Shown here: one piece after another, positions 37,901-48,500 of the stretch
Numbering within the stretch: the stretch's first letter is position 1
How the letters are laid out: the number at the start of each line of letters is the position of its first letter
DNA from: Telmatactis stephensoni
Taxonomy: Eukaryota > Cnidaria > Anthozoa > Actiniaria > Isophelliidae
NCBI GenBank assembly: GCA_029948255.1
Contig: JALIZF010001447.1
Span: 248,001 to 312,000 of the forward strand
Reading direction: 5' to 3'
DNA: 64,000 nucleotides
Notes under the pieces: generated by a model
Told to the model about the DNA's origin: nothing
Seen by the model: the letters and a program-made list of their open reading frames with translations, nothing else
Database searches by the model: none
Position numbers and translations under genes: made by a program

Positions 37901-40900
37901 AGGAAAACGGTAGTCACTTATCAGAAGGACAGGATATATGGCGGCCCTAATTCTGACCTCCATGGCTATCAGAACTAGGAATCACTCCAATGAGATAACC
38001 AGTGACAAAAGGCTTTCTCTAACACTTCAATTATCAACTAAAAATACCAGTCTGCAGGGCTGTTTAATACCAACCTTGGTACTCTACGTCTTCACCTCTT
38101 TGAGTGCAAATTATTAGTCCCTAAAGGGTCGCTTTCTATTTATAGTCCCACTACAATATTGTAAACCCTCGAGCAGCTGAAGGCGTGTTTCTTGTTAGTT
38201 ACTGTACCTTCACTCGCGTGCTCTGTTAATTGCCCCATCAGTCGAAAAGCCTTGACCCACAAACATTTCTTGTGCTCATGCAAAGTACACTTTCAACACT
38301 TTAGTTTGTACAAATATTTTCATTTGAATAAATCAGTGAAAATCTAAAAATTAGCCTTTTTTTATTCGGCTTATAGACATATCGTTCAATGTATGCTACG
38401 TGATTTATATTACATCACTACTTATACTTGTGGGCAGTGTTGTCCACAATCCTACTGCACCACCAATAAAGACTTTCACTCTCCGAGCCTAGATTACACC
38501 TCGTTTTCATTAGTTTTGTTTTGAATGAAAACCAACTTGTTTTGTGACTTTGTACCTAAATCCCTTCTTATCTCAAAGTCAGTTAAAGACAAATTTTAAT
38601 CCCAAAATGATGATGATGTTTCCTTTTGCAAAATGGCACAACCACTTTGATATCTTGCGCGCGCATAAAACTAATGTAGCATGTTCTTTAGAATCACTTA
38701 CCAAATCATACTTTAAAGATACTAGTACTATTTAGGCATCGTTTTTAATGTTCTCAGTTTAAAAACCACCTATCATATCTCAGCAGTCGGCTTAAACAGT
38801 ACTGAGGGTCTTTGTTCCACTAAAGTAACTTTTGCTACAAGTGTGTCATTCTTTGTATGCTTTATGGAACTAAAATTACATTCCTAAATAACCCTAAAAC
38901 AAGAATTCTTCATAAAAACTCAAAAGAAAAAAAAAATTCTATCAAGTCTGAGGTTTTTCGATAGAGGGATGAAAAATGGCAGAATACTGAATGAAAGCAG
39001 GTCTGGACCAGTCATTGATCTCTTAAAACAGAGACTCGCCTATAAATGGAATATTATAAGCTATGTCAACAAACTTAGCCTCAAGAACTTATTAAATTGT
39101 ATTTCTATTCATTTATAAACAAATCCCGCGTCGTTTCCGGCTGTACGTTCAACAGTTCTTATAAATAGCTATTAAGTCGTACTCTATTCAAAGCACAGCC
39201 AAGTAGGCTACGTCTAATGCTTAGACAAGGTCTCTGGTTGGCCGTAAAAGCCTACAAGTACTTGGCTTTGTTTACAGATATGCCAGTATTTACTTTGGTT
39301 TACGTGCTGTTTTGTAAAGTGATGAAGTGATTCCGATCCTCGAATCATGGCGGACGAATTGCCATTGTCAATGGCCAGTGTGATAGTAGGGGCAAACACT
39401 GAGATAACAATAAAAACGGAAACTGAATACACGTATTTAGATCAGCTGTAGCGTTCTCCCACAGATTCCAAAAGACATAACACTGACAACATGCCTAAAA
39501 CTTGCTACCTCAAGATGTGCAGCTGTCAGGGAAGAATTCTAGAAATCCAAACTCAAGATAACAATTCGTTTTGCAAAGTCTGAACTTTCTGCGACCATTT
39601 TGACATCATGCGCGCACATACACATAGCACTAGCTTTGCTTTAAAATTATTCTTCAAGAGATTTAGATTCTGTGTAGCTTTTCATGGTGTTTACCATAAT
39701 GTACAAGAAGGTGCAAAATGTATTTCAAATAAAACCTGGAACTTAATTTTATGAACAGGTGTCGATGGACTAAACTTTGTCTCAAAGGAGGACCCCACAT
39801 AGTCTGAATCCATATCATTTGATATCTGTAAGAGTAGACTGATTTGTCGGTTTATACACTTCAGAGATAAAATGGAAAGATGGAAGTCTGATTCTTTGAT
39901 GCTAACGTATGAGAGTTTGACGAACACGATAACCTAGTTACTGAATACAGAGAAGGGCATTTAGGTCAAATTAGGGAATTACTCTGATGCTTTTTGACGA
40001 AGCTTCCAGAACGATATATTTTCTACGCCAATTTTTTTAAAACTGGAATTCCATAGTTCTACAGTGTAAGAAACAAATATTTCTGTAAACAGTTTTCGCC
40101 ATCATGATTCTAGCCGAAACCATGAACCTGCACACAGAGTTCTTTTTCAGCTTCTTAGCGTTTTGTGGGTTATGACAAAATTCCTCTGGGAGAGTACTGA
40201 TCCAGTTCTTTAGAATTTCTCACTTTTTGTGATATCACAGTCACTAAAAACTTGTTAAATTCGCAATCTTTACGCAGTAATGTAGCCAGCACTACAGGAG
40301 GCGTTATATTGCATTATAAATGAACTACATTATCAGCGACAGGGAATGACCGCGGACATCGCTTTGAAAATCACTGAGCAACTTATGGTCATAAATATCT
40401 CTAGTGAAATGATTCATTGCGCTAAGAAATTGAGGATTTTATTCTAAAACGATAGCGTTTATGGCGGTCAAATTGAAGAAGCTGTGAGAAAGCGACCGTT
40501 GTTTTGAAGAATGTGTGATCGTATTTTTGGTCGAAATTGAAGCTAGCAGTAGTCGTATGAAAACGATTGTAATAAAATCATAGAAACTCAAATAGAACGA
40601 TATTCTTAACGCAAAGTGCCCAAATTGTGTGTATTTTTGAGTCGTAAATTGGAGAAGTCGCTGGACCAACCGCCATTGTTCTGAAAGACGGTGGCCTCAT
40701 TTGATCATGACTAAGAAACCCCCTTGGGATATCGGCTTGTCTCTAGACCTCGATCTATTGTTCGAACCAAGACATCAAAAGTATCGGCAATTCAAACTTC
40801 AACGTGAACTGATATTTTATAAAGTAAGTTAACGGTGATGGAGACATTTCATTCGGAAATGAGAAAACACTAGCTTGCATTGGGTCTTTACGAGATCAAG

Positions 40901-43900
40901 GAAACAACCGCTTTCATTACCTATGGATTCATTAGGAGATTCCTTTTTAGCTTGCACACGATTCTTGACAACTAATCTGGCGGTATTTAGAATAACTAGC
41001 CCAGAATTTTGAAGCCTAAAAATATACCCCTTGAGTTGTTTAAAAGCTTTGGCATCGACTGAGGCCTTGCAAAGGCATCGTTCTTTCAATCAACGTCGAT
41101 CTTCAATATTGATTGAAGAACTGCTTTTAACGAGCAGCTTTGCAATCAGACCCTAACGATTCATCGATATCCATGCTAACCGTCGATCAGCCCATCTGTC
41201 TCGATACTACACCGTATATTTTTTTATATTTTAGTGAAATGTCAAACTGAGCAGCAAAGGAGAAATCTCACCACTGTAAATCTATTGACACACCCTTACA
41301 ATTGATGACTTCTCAGGGTTATTTCACCCTCCGATTTATGCTCATTTTTATAAAGAAATTGAAGGAATTTTAGAGGCTGTTATATAGTTATAGACTTGCT
41401 TCTTCGAGTCCAGAATAAATTCAAGTCAGTACCGTGTCCTTATTTGAGTTGTATTTGACTCAAGGTTTACCTAAGGAAGACTTGCAGCTGCAGAAGTCTC
41501 TTATTCACATTATAAAAACATACAGACCAATTGACGAAAAAAAGGTAAAGCAAGTAAAGCTGACGAAAAGAAAATAATTAGAAGGTACACGTTTTGCTCA
41601 TCTCAGTTTATCAGAGTTGTCAGAAATAAAAGTCACGAACATTTCTATGAAGATGAATCGATGGAACAGTAAAAGTAGTTGTATTTATTTATCCATGATA
41701 GCTTAGGTTTCCATAAGATCTTTCCTTGAATAATATACACTTAATTTTTCACTGAAAGACATTAAATTTAGGAGTTCATCCTTTGCAAAATAAGATTATA
41801 TGGCCAGAGTAATGTCCAATTACTTGATGCATCTTTAAACCCTGTGTTTCTTATGGATTCAACCACATGTTGGTACAAGAGAAGATGGTAAGTAAAGTTC
41901 CATCTCGTGTCCTCATAAATCACACCGTTTTCCTGTCTTTCTAATATTTCCGGGAAACTCAACACCTACTTTATGAACAAAAACTACTATTGGTAGAGCC
42001 AAGGACTTGAGCGAAAGCTATTACAAGATTTCTTGGCTTTTACTATATACAGAGCATCTTTGATCGGTCATTTGCTTTTGTAAATCAGTCTGAATGTATT
42101 TGAGTGCTACTTTGCTAAATTGACTTTTCAGGCCTAAGAAGTTTTCTAAAATTACATCTTAGAATACTTTTTGTAGTTCATTTACTGTTGTATTATTAAA
42201 GAATTAGCTCTTCTCTGGCTATCCGATTTTTGGATATATATCTATATATCTCTTACATAACGTGTATAACTTCTTTCTATTAGAGAGGCCACCTTAGTCT
42301 AACTATGTTCAAAGTAAATTTTCTACATACTAACTTGTTATAAAGAAAATATCAGAAGTATAGCTACAAAAACTAGCTTTCAAATAGAACGTGACTTATT
42401 CCAGCAAAACTTTTTAGTAGTGTACGAATGTATGTTTGCGATTAATACTGATATACTAAGCGAAGGTGTAAGAGAGTTGTAATGAATACATCTATAGACT
42501 TAGAAGCTATTTTTTAGTAAAATAGTCGATTATGTATATTTTTTAAGTAGGACAGTGTTAGCTAGTGGTATAGACAGTTTTTATAGAATCACTTAAGCAC
42601 CTTAGCTATATAGCTGATGATGAACATTTAAATGGGGCAATGTGATTGACAAACGTAATGGATACCTCCGAAGACAAACATTCAATTATCAGAATACACA
42701 ATATAAAACTGTTAGGACTTGAACATCAGTGCTTCTACAACTTTCCAAAGAAAGACCTGAAAGCTGATTGGGATCATGGTGCAATCATAAAACCTCTTAT
42801 TTTATCTAAACCTATTATTACCCATCTTTCATAAAACAGTAATTAGGTGTTTGTTAGGCCTTTCTTCACTGTAACAAAACAAGAAGGCTTTCGGTGCCTT
42901 AGTCCTCGTAACGCTTTGATTACCCTATTCTTCAGATATCCCTATCTTTAATTCGGCATCTATTGCGGTCGAGTGTTGTAAGTTGTATTTATGTTCTGGT
43001 TTCCGTTCAGAGTTCTGGAGAGGTGACCGTTTGTGGCAGCAGTGCTTGCCACCCTACTCGATTGCGTCCCGCTGCTATTTAAGAGCTATGTAACACTTTA
43101 AGATTGTGAATAGGTTGTTATAATCCTGTTCACAGCATATAGAACTATAAAAAGGTCGAATACCAAAGAAGATTTTTAGCGATCTCAGACTAAACTATTA
43201 AATTTTTACTCCGCTTCTGTTGCTGCCCAAATTATCAGTGCTCAACCAGTGAAGGCCTGAAAGATTGAGATAGTATCAACATGAGCTAGAGACGTATTTC
43301 TGCCTTTACAAGACTGCCGGACCACAAGAATAGATTAATAAAGAAACTATCATAAAATAATACAAACTTGTTTATCGTTTAAAGAGGCTCTGATGATTAA
43401 CACGTTACGCTCACGATCGAGTGAACTTACGCGCGCATTTAAGCCTACTGCACAAACTAGTGCAAGATAACGACTGCAAATATCATGATCTGCTTTATAT
43501 TAATCAAGTTCCACTCTGAAGTTTCTAAACTGCATCGAGACCGACGTCCTAATTTATGATATTTTATTTCAGAGCAAGCAGGAGGCCGTGCTGAAGGCAA
43601 TCACAAAGAAGGCCGATGCATACTGAACGTGTGTGTTTAGTTCCTAGTCATGTAAATATAAATAAATTGTACTGATAGCGGAATATTTTATACGAAAAAA
43701 ACTCTCTACAGTGCACGGAGAAGGAAAGCGAACTGTCCTTTACGTAATGCTAACAAATTTGGCTATTGAGTGCTGGAGTGATTTGCCTTTCTAATTACTA
43801 GCACTAATCAAATTGAGAACGCTAGTTTCGTCGTGAAATCTTGTTGATTTCATCAATGACTGGAAGCTCTGAAATCGACAAGTATGGCGATTTACCTGCT

Positions 43901-44440
43901 TAATCTAAGTACTCAGGAAGAGCTATTAATTACGAAAATATTTATTGAGTACAGCCAAGTAAAAACAGTCGGTAATACGATGAGTTACTACAAACATTAG
44001 ATGTGACCTTAGCGTAGACAGGGTTGGTTTTGAAGTACTTATTTTACAAGAAAGAATAGTGTAGAAATGTCAAAGTGAATCGTGCTGAAGCTAACACTTA
44101 CTTTTCGTAGTCATTCCTACAATATAGCTTTCGATCCTTGCTAAAGCACGACCTCGAGAGCGGTGTTCGGCAAATACAGCATTGTAAACAGCTTTCATGC
44201 CATGCTTCGTCCACAACTTTCATGAGAAACCGGTCCTCAATTGGTTCGTTACATCCAGTACAAATATTCATCCTTCCATTTTGGTTACAGCTTGAAGCCT
44301 TACCTCCTCCTGTAGATGTAAAGAAACACTGGGTTAAGTAAGCAAGGCTGTAAACATATATCATAATAACTGATAAAACTCTAGATACAGCGCATCTTAC
44401 GGTAGAAAGGCTTGCTGTACTCGTTCTCTGCCATCGTCAT
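25584..44440 (-). CDS. LMX1: LIM-homeodomain transcription factor of the Lmx class, complete, seven coding exons, 419 aa
   Basis: Nuclear DNA-binding regulator of cell identity. Coding exons in transcript order: 44401-44440, 44102-44309, 32441-32706, 30436-30641, 27697-27774, 26474-26576, 25584-25942; all junctions are GT-AG and frame is continuous to the stop at 25584. LIM1 spans about residues 30-80 (zinc ligands C30, C33, H51, C54, C57, C60, C77, D80). LIM2 spans 89-142 (C89, C92, H111, C114, C117, C120, C139, D142). A Ser/Asp-rich acidic linker fills 160-210. The homeodomain is about 212-271, with Lmx-type [23 protein letters not shown] and WFQNQRAK carrying Gln50 and Asn51. The C-terminus is rich in Pro, Met, Gln and His. 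Introns cut the homeodomain after its residues 29 and 55. Vertebrate LMX1A/B are roughly 370-400 aa. The [10 protein letters not shown] core separates it from Lhx1/5, Islet, Lhx2/9, Lhx3/4 and Lhx6/8. The first ATG of exon 1 is assumed; an upstream exon cannot be excluded. Confidence 0.95.
26088..26290. repeat. Possible relative of the 11.6 kb MITE in Lmx intron 6
   Basis: GATGTTACACTAGATGACAA resembles the GTGTTACACTAGACGA end at 11637, followed by TTGTTGCACAA-type interior. The right end was not matched. Confidence 0.35.
26474..26576 (-). CDS. LMX1: Lmx coding exon 6, end of homeodomain
   Basis: Acceptor TTTAG, donor GTAATT. Starts IKKLARR, the usual basic end of Lmx homeodomains, followed by a Ser/Arg/Lys-rich stretch. 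Confidence 0.92.
26900..27027. repeat. Inverted-repeat element in Lmx intron 5
   Basis: ACCTTTCCCGAATTCGCATG on the left, ACGGATTCGGGAAAGGT on the right; imperfect inverses with matching GACTG boxes inside. Confidence 0.65.
27112..27332. repeat. MITE-like element, TAGAGCAG family, copy 3, interrupted by a second copy
   Basis: Outer ends TAGAGCAGTTTTCGTATGAG and CATACGAAATCTGCTCTA. Its middle reads like the 30.13 kb copy (GTGTCAGTGCTGTG, then AACATTCGA) but is split at a TA by the 80-bp palindrome at 27181. In Lmx intron 5. Confidence 0.8.
27181..27260. repeat. 80-bp near-perfect palindrome, TAGAGCGG family, nested insertion
   Basis: Two 40-base arms starting TAGAGCGGTTTTCGTATGAG, complementary at 39 of 40 positions by eye, meeting at a GTACGGT centre. 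Bounded by TA on both sides. Confidence 0.88.
27697..27774 (-). CDS. LMX1: Lmx coding exon 5, recognition helix of homeodomain
   Basis: 26 codons between a TTATAG acceptor and a GTACAG donor: [20 protein letters not shown] then QNQRAK. In-phase at both ends, so skipping it would keep frame but destroy DNA binding. Confidence 0.95.
27814..27856. repeat. ATC/ATT-rich trinucleotide tract
   Basis: Imperfect CAT/ATC repeats just upstream (in transcript sense) of Lmx exon 5. Confidence 0.85.
28428..28690. repeat. Tandem duplication, period 136 bp, in Lmx intron 4
   Basis: A 44-base core (TCGTTGTGGAAGAGTGCTTT onward) is identical at 28428-28471 and 28564-28607; the rest of each unit is diverged (GAGTGAAATACTAA against GAGTGAACTATTAA). 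Confidence 0.8.
29190..29431. repeat. Long imperfect inverted repeat in Lmx intron 4
   Basis: TTTGCTATCATAAGGTGCCG then ATATGCGGTT on the left pairs with AACCGCAAAATGCGGTACCT then AATGATAGCAAA on the right. Further ATGATAGCAATAA copies occur at 29168 and 29312. Confidence 0.65.
30128..30265. repeat. MITE-like element, TAGAGTGG family, copy 4, with a partial extra end at 30079
   Basis: TAAAGCAGATTTTGTATGAG and the inverse of CATACGAAATCCACTCTT bound it. A second partial left end (GAAGCAGATTTCATATGAGT) immediately precedes it. In Lmx intron 4, 170 bp from exon 4. Confidence 0.7.
30436..30641 (-). CDS. LMX1: Lmx coding exon 4, acidic linker and first half of homeodomain
   Basis: Acceptor TTTCTAG, donor GTAAGT. 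Encodes a Ser/Asp/Glu-rich linker, then [20 protein letters not shown] up to PCRK. Confidence 0.95.
30691..30789. repeat. 33-bp tandem repeat, three units, in Lmx intron 3
   Basis: Units starting GGCAAATCAGGGTACATTAT at 30691, 30724 and 30757; the second ends TTAA instead of TCAT, otherwise nearly identical. Confidence 0.93.
31850..32390. repeat. Degenerate tandem array in Lmx intron 3 next to the LIM2 exon
   Basis: AAACGGATTGCAA recurs near 31977, 32173 and 32312, each followed by a GCGCAATAT- or TGCAATAT-like box. GACCATTGTTAA-like boxes precede them near 31892, 32085 and 32249. Periods vary (about 140-195 bp), so the units are old. Confidence 0.7.
32441..32706 (-). CDS. LMX1: Lmx coding exon 3, LIM2 domain and linker start
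   Basis: Acceptor CCTTCAG, donor GTAAGT. Encodes [20 protein letters not shown], the rest of LIM2, and a basic Asn/Arg-rich linker. The reading frame stays open past the donor into repeat DNA, which is not coding. Confidence 0.95.
43573..43626 (+). CDS. Candidate terminal exon of an unidentified plus-strand gene
   Basis: A TTTATTTCAG acceptor is followed by 17 codons reading [17 protein letters not shown] and TGA. The stretch is GC-richer than its surroundings and AATAAA lies 34 bp after the stop at 43661. A second frame is also open across it, and I found no upstream exons, so the frame and the gene are uncertain. It would be nested in Lmx intron 2 on the opposite strand. Confidence 0.3.
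   Translation, partial: SKQEAVLKAITKKADAY
43661..43666 (+). terminator. Possible poly(A) signal AATAAA after the candidate exon
   Basis: AATAAA within TATAAATAAATTG. Such hexamers are frequent in AT-rich DNA; only its position after the candidate stop codon gives it weight. Confidence 0.3.
44102..44309 (-). CDS. LMX1: Lmx coding exon 2, LIM1 domain
   Basis: Acceptor CTACAG, donor GTAAGT. Carries the whole first zinc-binding LIM domain from [12 protein letters not shown] to CRNDYEK. Confidence 0.95.
44401..44440 (-). CDS. LMX1: Lmx coding exon 1
   Basis: ATG at 44440-44438, second in-frame ATG at 44434; encodes [13 protein letters not shown] and one base before a GTAAGA donor. Joined to exon 2 by a 91-bp intron. 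No close in-frame upstream stop was found, so the start is less certain than the rest. Confidence 0.75.
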
Positions 44441-45491
44441 TAGGATGGGAGGAGAGGTATTACCGAAAGTGTTTCGAAGCTCTTGGAAACAAGCCCGCCG
44501 CAATGTCAGAGCTAACTCTTTTCCAGGACGATGATATCAATGGTTGACCCAGTATTAAAGCGTTTAATCTATCCGCGATTGGTAACACCATACAACAACA
44601 GTCAGTGCACACAGCTCAAGACTTGAACGACACTAGATGTTTGTTTTGAAAATTTTCTTTTCGAGCTTGATTTCCTTTCGAGCTTCTTATCAGCCGGTTA
44701 AATTCACAAGCTCCCCATCACCTGCCTAAAGATACGAGGCTTTCAGACACTTCTAAAAATACTCAAAAATTTTCACCGAGAACGTGTTATTGGGGATCTT
44801 TTTCTGCAATCAATAGATTCGCCTCCTGTGATGTTTATAGTAGGCCAAACCTCCTTTGGCCGTGACTGCGACTTGCCCGTGTGGAGGCCAATTCTGTTGT
44901 ATAGCTTTGACACCTCAACAACTGAACTATTGGTGGCAAAGGCGGCAAAGCGTCCTATCTTATTGTTCACTCTCTAATGACATATGACGTTTTGATTGAT
45001 TGTCATGTGACTCTGCTCTTAGGTTTGGAAGTGAGGGTGAATCCACGTGCACAAGTGACTGAAAAAAGTGAGTTCCACTGACAAGTTTTTTGTGAATTCG
45101 ATATGGTTTCATTCAAAGGCACCCGAAGCTGCCTGCAGCTATTTTTAGCTTCCGAGCTCGATATAATTAGTTTACAAAGGCTTATTATAATACAAATCTT
45201 GATGGCGGAGGTTTGAGACTTAGTACCATTCATGGCATACCGGAAATACAGGTTTACCAATGAGATCCCTTTCAAGAGAATTTTCTATGGAACTCTGGGC
45301 CAAAACTTTCACACGTGCAAAGGAGCAGTACTATCCGTCGTTTCGCGACACCTGCAGAAGCCATAAATTACTGACCATCAAGATCTACTTAAAATGATTC
45401 TTACTGTTGAAAAAATAAGGTCGCCTCAGCTAAAAAGAACACTGAAATTAGCATTTTCTGTGGAATCCTAATGGTTGTCTAGGTGCTTTGG

Positions 45492-45500
45492 TATATAAAT
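45492..45500 (+). promoter_or_regulatory. TATA-like box TATATAAAT
   Basis: A strong TATA consensus facing right, followed by TTCAGAGCTTCAGG about 25 bp downstream. No gene is recognised after it. Confidence 0.2.
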
Positions 45501-48500
45501 AGCAAAGCGTTTTTCAGAGCTTCAGGCAATACTTGCGCTGATTCTGACTGCTGTTGTCACTGCGGTCGTTATTTTGAAAGGTTGATGACAACTTTAGCTG
45601 TCGATCACAAGTAGTGTCCCGACATGATGCGTACGCCCCCAAGAACTGTATACCGCCAATTGCAATGGATTGGCGGTGTCGTTTGAAAGAAAGTCAAATA
45701 TTGCGGCCAATTGACACGAAAGCCACCTTATTTTCCCCTTCATTGCCGATCATATTACGAATTTCGAACAATGGTAGAACTAAAGTGACTATAAAACCGC
45801 AACTCAGAAAGAATAAAAGCCAAACTTACGGGGTTAATCTAGAGGTCAATTGAATTATATCCGATTAACCAAAAGCCCGAATATTTTGGTATAGAGTGTT
45901 CTGTATAATTGAACTCCTTTGATGATGTTTGCAATAAATAAAAAGGCGGCCGGACAAGCACTTGAGAATACATTGTTGGCGGAGCAATATTTTTAAGCTT
46001 ACATCGGATAATTTTAATGGGTTCAAGAAGCTGTTAATTCGAGCTCAGTCGGTCGATCAGGAGAAAGTACCTTGTTTTGCAAGACGATCCTTGTCGTATT
46101 CCGACTTTCTAAGAGGGTCGCTACTTTCAAGAGAGCTCAACAAGAGAAGAAAACACTACTGCTGTTCATAAAGCATTAAAAAGTCGCCGATTTTATTGTT
46201 ATTACAATGTGATAAAAATTACTCAGCAAGTGGCTGTTGAAATCTTACACAAGCAATCCTTGCGAAAAAATAACAAACAGGTCGACGGTTCCTACGTCTG
46301 GGTACACATACATAACTCAAAGACAAACCTTTACCGGCATCATCTGAATAGATCTAATTAAGGGCTTCTTTTAATTTTCATCGATGCAATTACCAGCTAT
46401 TCAATTCTAAAGTGGTTAATGCTGTAACTACTCAAGTGAAAGGAGACGTGGACATGCTGCGTGTAAATACATACATACCGTGATACTCTGTAGAAGTACA
46501 TGGAAAGTGGTAAAGTTGGTGTACATCCATTAGCGGTTGAAGTGCAACTGAGCCAAGCTCGAACCGTGAGATCTTAAGTCCACTAAAAGTCTCTCACGTG
46601 GCTAAACTCTTTGTCGGCGTTTTTTCCGACATCGGACGAGATGAGAATTTTTGAAACCAGTTGTTTGTTGATATTGAATTAAAAGGGAATACCCCCTGAG
46701 TTTGTGGATTTTTTTACTTTTCGTGAAATCACGGTTCTTCAAGAACGAAATCACGCCTCCAAACCAACACACGATCAACACCCCTGGAGTGAATCTTTCA
46801 AAACTGTGTGAGAAGGTGCCTTGAAATGATAAACCTTGATGACAGCTCCAGTTACAGTTTCCAAGTACACGAGGTCGGGAAGATGTGGTGGCGTATTTTT
46901 TGTCTCTCCGCAGGCTACTGACTAGCAATTATGCTTTAGTACATAATGACAATGTTTAGCCCGAAGTGGCCTATCGAACAAATAGCATAATGATTGACCC
47001 GCGCCAATCGCATTTATTTGCTCATTGCTCGAGGCGTTACAGGTAACCGATACCTTCTCGAGCGCAAGGCAACTCGCGTGTTTATCCCACCAAAGACTGC
47101 TGCCACCGCGACGAAATGAATTAAAGGAATTTTATTGTCTAAAGATGGAGAAATCACGAACGGATTTCTGGTATTTTTTATTTCAGCGTTTCGGTAATCC
47201 TTATAGGCTTTTTGTCTTCCAATCATTTTTGTCTTTGGAGTCGGTACGTTTTAAAAAGTCCTAATTGTATGGTCTATTGTGATTCGCTACGGTTCAAACA
47301 AGTAGCCGCTATTACTTCATGGACCAAAGCATCTCTTTTACGATCTGTTTCGCTCATCGAGTCTCAGTCATGAGGACACTTGATTTTAAGTTACACCTCT
47401 GATAATCCGTCAACAAGACAGACTTCAGCAGTGCCACAATTTCCATCAAAAACAGGTTAGAATTATTAAGCCCGTACCGCTTTGTCGGATCCCACAAACC
47501 ACAAAGGCTAATGTTATGCTAAAATATTTCAAAGGACATCCTTCGGTTCCGCCGACAGTCTTGCAGCTGCTGCTGATTATTTTCGTTGGTGTAACTCTTA
47601 AATAACTTTCTGAACAAAACTGGGTGACTAACTTCAGCTGATCAAGACCAATGATTTTCTTTAGGCAAGTTATAAATTCAGATCGTTATATGAGTAGGAG
47701 TGTCACTAAAACAAACCAATGTGTGCTGTTTATATGAATTGTACTGACTTTATCGCAGTAGGCACTTGAAGGACGAAGTGCATTTGAAAACCATAATGTT
47801 CACTTTCTATTAATGTTATCGTCGTTTCAAACAATAAGCACTTGTCGTGCATTGTTAATAGCCTCTCGAACAACTCATCCCATCCAGTTACAAACAAACA
47901 ATGCGTGTATCTTCTGCCTAGACACTCCGCTTTATTGACACTCCTGTTTTGTTTAAGCTCGAGCCGAAAAAAATCAAGTATCTATCACTAGAGTAATTCG
48001 ATCCTTCAATGATGGCGTCACTCTGATAAACTAAAATGGAGGATAACAAGGTGCGCTCGAGCTCTTGAAACTGTTAAGAGTCCATCTATTAGTTCAAGAG
48101 TTTTTCCATAGCTTTAGGGTAATGAGTTCATTTGCTTAGAGTTGGAGTTAAGATTTTCAGATCATTAAGAAGACAAATTCCTTCGTTGAAACCTATGCCT
48201 TTTCAGATTTCTCACGAAAGACATAGCCAGACCAAAGCTTATCTAATCTTTGCCTTTCAACAAAAATTGGGAAACAATTAAATTTTTCATTTCTTAAAGT
48301 TCAGATTGGGGAACCAGATTATATAAAACTACTTCCTTCGCACCTTATGGATTTGTTTATAAAACAGCACACTTGAGCATGGCACCGAATATTGCTCATT
48401 TTCTAAATCCAAGGCACTTACTTTAAGGCATTCTATAAAAAGTGCTTTGGGCCTGTTTTCAGTTGGTGTTACTATCCTTTTGGAATAAACAATTAAAAAG

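Larger units (their letters stand above)
32707..44101 (-). other. LMX1: Lmx intron 2, 11.4 kb
   Basis: Separates the LIM1 and LIM2 exons. No protein-family match was seen inside on either strand apart from the short plus-strand candidate exon at 43573. The longest open frame (36815-37219, plus, 134 codons) is unrecognised and unsupported. Mostly AT-rich unique-looking sequence with few obvious MITEs, unlike introns 3-5. Confidence 0.7.
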
